DNA of 16,548 bases from Akkermansiaceae bacterium UBA985. GTDB taxonomy: Bacteria > Verrucomicrobiota > Verrucomicrobiia > Verrucomicrobiales > Akkermansiaceae. Every line of letters starts with the position of its first letter. The first letter of the stretch is position 1. The notes under the pieces are model-generated. The model had not been told where the DNA came from, did not search any database, and saw only the letters and a program-made list of their open reading frames with translations. The position numbers and the translations under genes are program-made. Positions 14,813 through 16,548 of the stretch are shown here, piece by piece. The stretch spans positions 1 to 16,548 of the forward strand of contig DBBL01000084.1 in the NCBI GenBank assembly GCA_002292185.1, given 5' to 3'.

Positions 14813-14840
14813 AATATACGCATTTAAGCGCCGCTGACAA
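14813..14840 (-). promoter_or_regulatory. Sigma-70-type promoter for the CAU tRNA
   Basis: On the minus strand TTGTCA (14835-14840) and TATATT (14813-14818) are separated by 16 bases, each one base from the TTGACA and TATAAT consensus. The expected transcript start is about 8 bases before the tRNA 5' end at 14798, which is typical for tRNA genes. It is the clearest promoter in the window. Confidence 0.7.
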
Positions 14841-14859
14841 TGCCATATATAGAATATCT

Positions 14860-14882
14860 GATGGCGGAGCAATGATGGCGGA
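14860..14882 (+). repeat. Direct repeat GATGGCGGA
   Basis: GATGGCGGA occurs at 14860-14868 and again at 14874-14882, offset by 14 bases, just before the first short palindrome of the intergenic repeat cluster. No gene overlaps. It may be a remnant of a tandem duplication. Confidence 0.5.
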
Positions 14883-14883
14883 T

Positions 14884-14946
14884 AGCCGCGTTGCGGCTTC
14901 AACAAAGAACAAGGAACGAAGAACCAAGAACAGCCGCGCAGCGGCT
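14884..14946. repeat. Heptamer tandem repeat bracketed by two near-identical 15-base palindromes
   Basis: Two hairpins, AGCCGC-GTT-GCGGCT (14884-14898) and AGCCGC-GCA-GCGGCT (14932-14946), have the same 6-base arms and differ only in the loop. Between them, 14901-14931 is a 7-base tandem repeat: AACAAAG, AACAAGG, AACGAAG, AACCAAG and a partial AAC, 4.4 copies. The composition is sharply unlike the flanks. It looks like one composite dispersed element, not coding sequence. Confidence 0.7.
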
Positions 14947-14959
14947 CCCTACTTCAATG

Positions 14960-14978
14960 GAATCCGCATGGTGGATTC
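14960..14978. repeat. Palindromic unit in intergenic repeat cluster
   Basis: GAATCCGC (14960-14967) pairs with GTGGATTC (14971-14978) around loop ATG, with one G-T pair. This gives a tight 8-base-pair hairpin of the same size class as the neighbouring palindromes. Confidence 0.55.
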
Positions 14979-14981
14979 TTG

Positions 14982-15030
14982 GCGCCTTGGCGTCTTTGCG
15001 TGAGTTTCTTTTTTTAGCACGCCAAGACGC
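14982..15030. repeat. Imperfect inverted repeat module
   Basis: GCGCCTTGGCGTC (14982-14994) is nearly complementary to CACGCCAAGACGC (15018-15030): 11 of 13 positions pair, with a T-rich spacer of 23 bases. CTTGGCGTCTTTGCGTGAG-like strings are, from memory, common in intergenic DNA of several environmental phyla, so this is probably a dispersed repeat rather than a local regulator. Confidence 0.55.
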
Positions 15031-15052
15031 TATCCGCCTGCGGCGGACGCTA
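15027..15052. mobile_element. 14-base palindromic insertion with 6-base direct-repeat flanks
   Basis: ACGCTA (15027-15032) and ACGCTA (15047-15052) flank TCCGCCTGCGGCGG (15033-15046). The palindrome TCCGCC-TGC-GGCGGA folds perfectly (15033-15047) and shares one A with the right flank. Removing the unit and one flank restores a continuous GCCAAGACGCTAAGATTCAC. This is the pattern of a tiny palindromic element that inserted with target-site duplication, here into the right arm of the inverted-repeat module. Confidence 0.5.
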
Positions 15053-15080
15053 AGATTCACAGAATGTAAAACAAAGATGG

Positions 15081-15146
15081 CACCGATGACCACCGATGTT
15101 TACGGGTGTCATGATCTGTGTTCATCCTTTTTCATCGGTAATCATC
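15081..15146. repeat. Imperfect inverted repeat with 10-base tandem in its left arm
   Basis: GATGACCACCGATG (15085-15098) and CATCGGTAATCATC (15133-15146) pair at 12 of 14 positions across a 34-base spacer. The left arm also contains CACCGATGAC and CACCGATGTT in tandem (15081-15100). The spacer contains ATCTGTGTTCATCC, a string I recall from dispersed intergenic repeats in other genomes. Not coding. Confidence 0.55.
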
Positions 15147-15482
15147 CTGATTCCGGTCTTCATTTTTATCTAACAAATCATACGAAAGGCGCTCCGTTGT
15201 GGTCGCCGGTAACCGTTGTTGTTAGCAACAAAAAGCCAAGCATGCTAACGCATAGGTTTTTTATTTAAGATAAGTTAAATTCCTCAAAAGTCATCCATAT
15301 GAATGATTCCTTCGGCGCATTTTTTGAAATACGGACGAATAATTCATCCCAAGGTGCGATAGACAAAAAACTCAGGGGTGGGGTATTCTTGCAGACGATA
15401 ACACATATGGTGCATCCGGCTGCCTGCAGCAAAAGATGCCACCCACATCACATAAGATCGATACCCCATAACTAATAATCCC
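15147..15482. other. Non-coding stretch before the beta-strand repeat protein
   Basis: No credible gene is seen here. It holds a small palindrome TTGTTG-TTAG-CAACAA (15216-15231) without a T-run, AGCATGCT near 15239, and a possible promoter for the next gene: TAGACA (15360-15365), 18 bases, TATTCT (15384-15389). The promoter call is weak, since the -10 box matches only four consensus positions and the leader would be about 90 bases. Confidence 0.4.
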
Positions 15483-15514
15483 ATGAAAACCACAATGAAA
15501 ACCACAATGAAAAC
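15483..15514 (+). repeat. 12-base tandem repeat creating three in-frame start codons
   Basis: ATGAAAACCACA occurs at 15483-15494 and 15495-15506, followed by ATGAAAAC at 15507-15514. Each copy starts with ATG in the same frame, so the protein can begin MKTTMKTTMKTPK or at either later Met. No strong ribosome site precedes the first ATG. Confidence 0.8.
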
Positions 15515-16548
15515 ACCCAAACTTCTCACGACGGCCTTGCTGATGCTCTCAGTAGGAGTAGGCGGCATCGCCCATGCTGCGACTCTAACTTGGGACGCGG
15601 ATCCCGGGACGGCGGGTATTCAAGACGGCGCTGGCACCTGGGACACCACCACAAACAACTGGTATGACGGTGCTAACAATGTCCTGTGGCCTAATACCAC
15701 CGCAGACGAGGCCATCCTCGGTGATGGTGGAAGTATCTCGAATGCGCAACAGATCAACCTGGACGGCGGCTCCATAACGCTCAATAAGCTAACCTTTGCT
15801 TCCATGGGCGGGGGTTACTACCGGCTACTTAGTGGGACCTTGGCTTTCGGTGGTGCCGACCCGACTATCACAGTCACTGACAATATCGCGCGTATTGATA
15901 CGTCCATGACCGGTTCGGTCACGAAGGATGGTGCAGGTGCTCTTGATCTCAGGGGTGATAATTCGGGGCTTAGCTCTTTTACCGTCGAGAGCGGCCGGGT
16001 CCAGGTAGCGGGGAACACGGCTTCTCTTGGCGGAGCTGGCACCACCGTTACTCTTGGAGCCACCACAGGATCTTCGGATGCCGAGATCCGGTATTTTGGA
16101 GGTAGCAGAACTCTACCCACCAAGTCAGGCATCGTTGTTGAGGCTGGCTCAAGTGGAACGAAAACGCTCTCGTTCCAATCAAATGGTACTTTTATCGAGA
16201 ATACAGCGATCACGTTGAATGACGATGTGACCATTGATCATGGCTCAGTCGCCGGGACAGGTATTTTCACCTATGGGGGTAACATTACCGGGTCAGGTGA
16301 CCTCAATCTCATCGGCTTGAGTAGCGGTGATTTGACATTCAGTGGCAACATCAGCACCACAGGCGGTATCACCAAGTCCGGGGATTATACGGCGATTCTT
16401 ACTGGAACGAACACCTACACTGGCGCCACAGCGGTCAACGCAGGCACGCTGGAAATCGGCGGATCAGCTACGATAGGTGATTACCAGGGAGGGGTCTCCA
16501 TTGCCTCGGGTGCCACACTCATATACAGTAGCGACCAGAATCAAAGCG
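15483..16548 (+). CDS. Secreted autotransporter-associated beta-strand repeat protein, partial (C-terminus beyond right edge)
   Basis: Open reading frame without a stop to the window end, 355 codons visible. From the third Met the signal peptide is MKTPKLLTTALLMLSVGVGG with cleavage likely after AHA (before ATLTW). The mature part is rich in Gly, Thr, Asn and Ser and has repeated beta-helix strands: an N-terminal WDADPGTAG...GTWDTTTNNW motif, SGSVTKDG-type turns, and near the end GTNTYTGATAVNAGTLEIGG, the hallmark of autotransporter-associated beta-strand (PATR) repeats. Such proteins are long, surface-exposed or secreted beta-solenoids, in Verrucomicrobia often ending in a PEP-CTERM sorting tail, which cannot be seen here. 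Its function (adhesion, polysaccharide binding or other) is unknown. Three in-frame start codons come from a tandem repeat; I give the longest form. Gene identity as a PATR protein is confident; anchoring is not known. Confidence 0.85.
   Translation, partial: MKTTMKTTMKTPKLLTTALLMLSVGVGGIAHAATLTWDADPGTAGIQDGAGTWDTTTNNWYDGANNVLWPNTTADEAILGDGGSISNAQQINLDGGSITLNKLTFASMGGGYYRLLSGTLAFGGADPTITVTDNIARIDTSMTGSVTKDGAGALDLRGDNSGLSSFTVESGRVQVAGNTASLGGAGTTVTLGATTGSSDAEIRYFGGSRTLPTKSGIVVEAGSSGTKTLSFQSNGTFIENTAITLNDDVTIDHGSVAGTGIFTYGGNITGSGDLNLIGLSSGDLTFSGNISTTGGITKSGDYTAILTGTNTYTGATAVNAGTLEIGGSATIGDYQGGVSIASGATLIYSSDQNQS

Noticed and set aside
14884..15146. CRISPR array
   Set aside because: Repeats are short, of different sequence and without regular spacers; no cas gene is present.
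15216..15231. Palindrome TTGTTG-TTAG-CAACAA as a terminator
   Set aside because: AT-rich short stem, no T-run on either side, and no gene ending nearby.
14891..15268. Open frame of 125 codons on the plus strand across the repeat cluster
   Set aside because: It runs through palindromes and tandem repeats, has no recognisable domain and an odd residue mix; the frame is a by-product of the repeats.

Overview
The window looks like chromosomal DNA of a member of the Verrucomicrobiota, probably near Verrucomicrobiales. This is inferred from gene types, not from a marker search. It has a divergent FtsZ with a long acidic linker, several secreted or lipid-anchored proteins without familiar homologues, an autotransporter-associated beta-strand repeat protein, and an intergenic region packed with short palindromic and tandem repeats. 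Strong Shine-Dalgarno sites are scarce.

Layout. Positions 1-5097 are read leftward. They hold an orphan RelE/ParE-like protein, a small membrane TPR protein, ComEC (DNA uptake channel), and a large LolC/LolE-type FtsX permease that runs off the left edge. The comEC-permease gap is only 35 bases. Positions 5218-9749 are read rightward. They hold a lipoprotein alpha/beta hydrolase, a long exported HEAT/TPR protein, and a small membrane protein that resembles a YugP-type zinc peptidase without its metal ligands. Positions 9892-12314 hold ftsZ and a membrane-anchored protein of unknown function. These meet a leftward pair, a lipoprotein and DNA polymerase X, at a convergent stem-loop near 12337. 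A tRNA with anticodon CAU and a clear promoter lies upstream of that pair. Positions 14799-15482 contain no credible gene but carry a mosaic of small repeats. From 15483 a secreted beta-strand repeat protein runs off the right edge.

How the genes work together: most are housekeeping or envelope functions (division, DNA repair, DNA uptake, lipoprotein sorting) rather than one pathway. I see no defence island, prophage, transposase or CRISPR array.

The points most worth a second look are these. FtsZ has Gly in place of the first T7-loop Asp. The ComEC metallo-beta-lactamase-like domain has altered metal-site motifs. The small protein upstream of ftsZ looks like a YugP pseudoenzyme. A 14-base palindrome is flanked by a 6-base direct repeat, as if it had inserted with target-site duplication. 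A heptamer tandem repeat is bracketed by two near-identical 15-base palindromes. Three in-frame start codons have been made by a 12-base tandem repeat. No single clearly new multi-gene system is evident.
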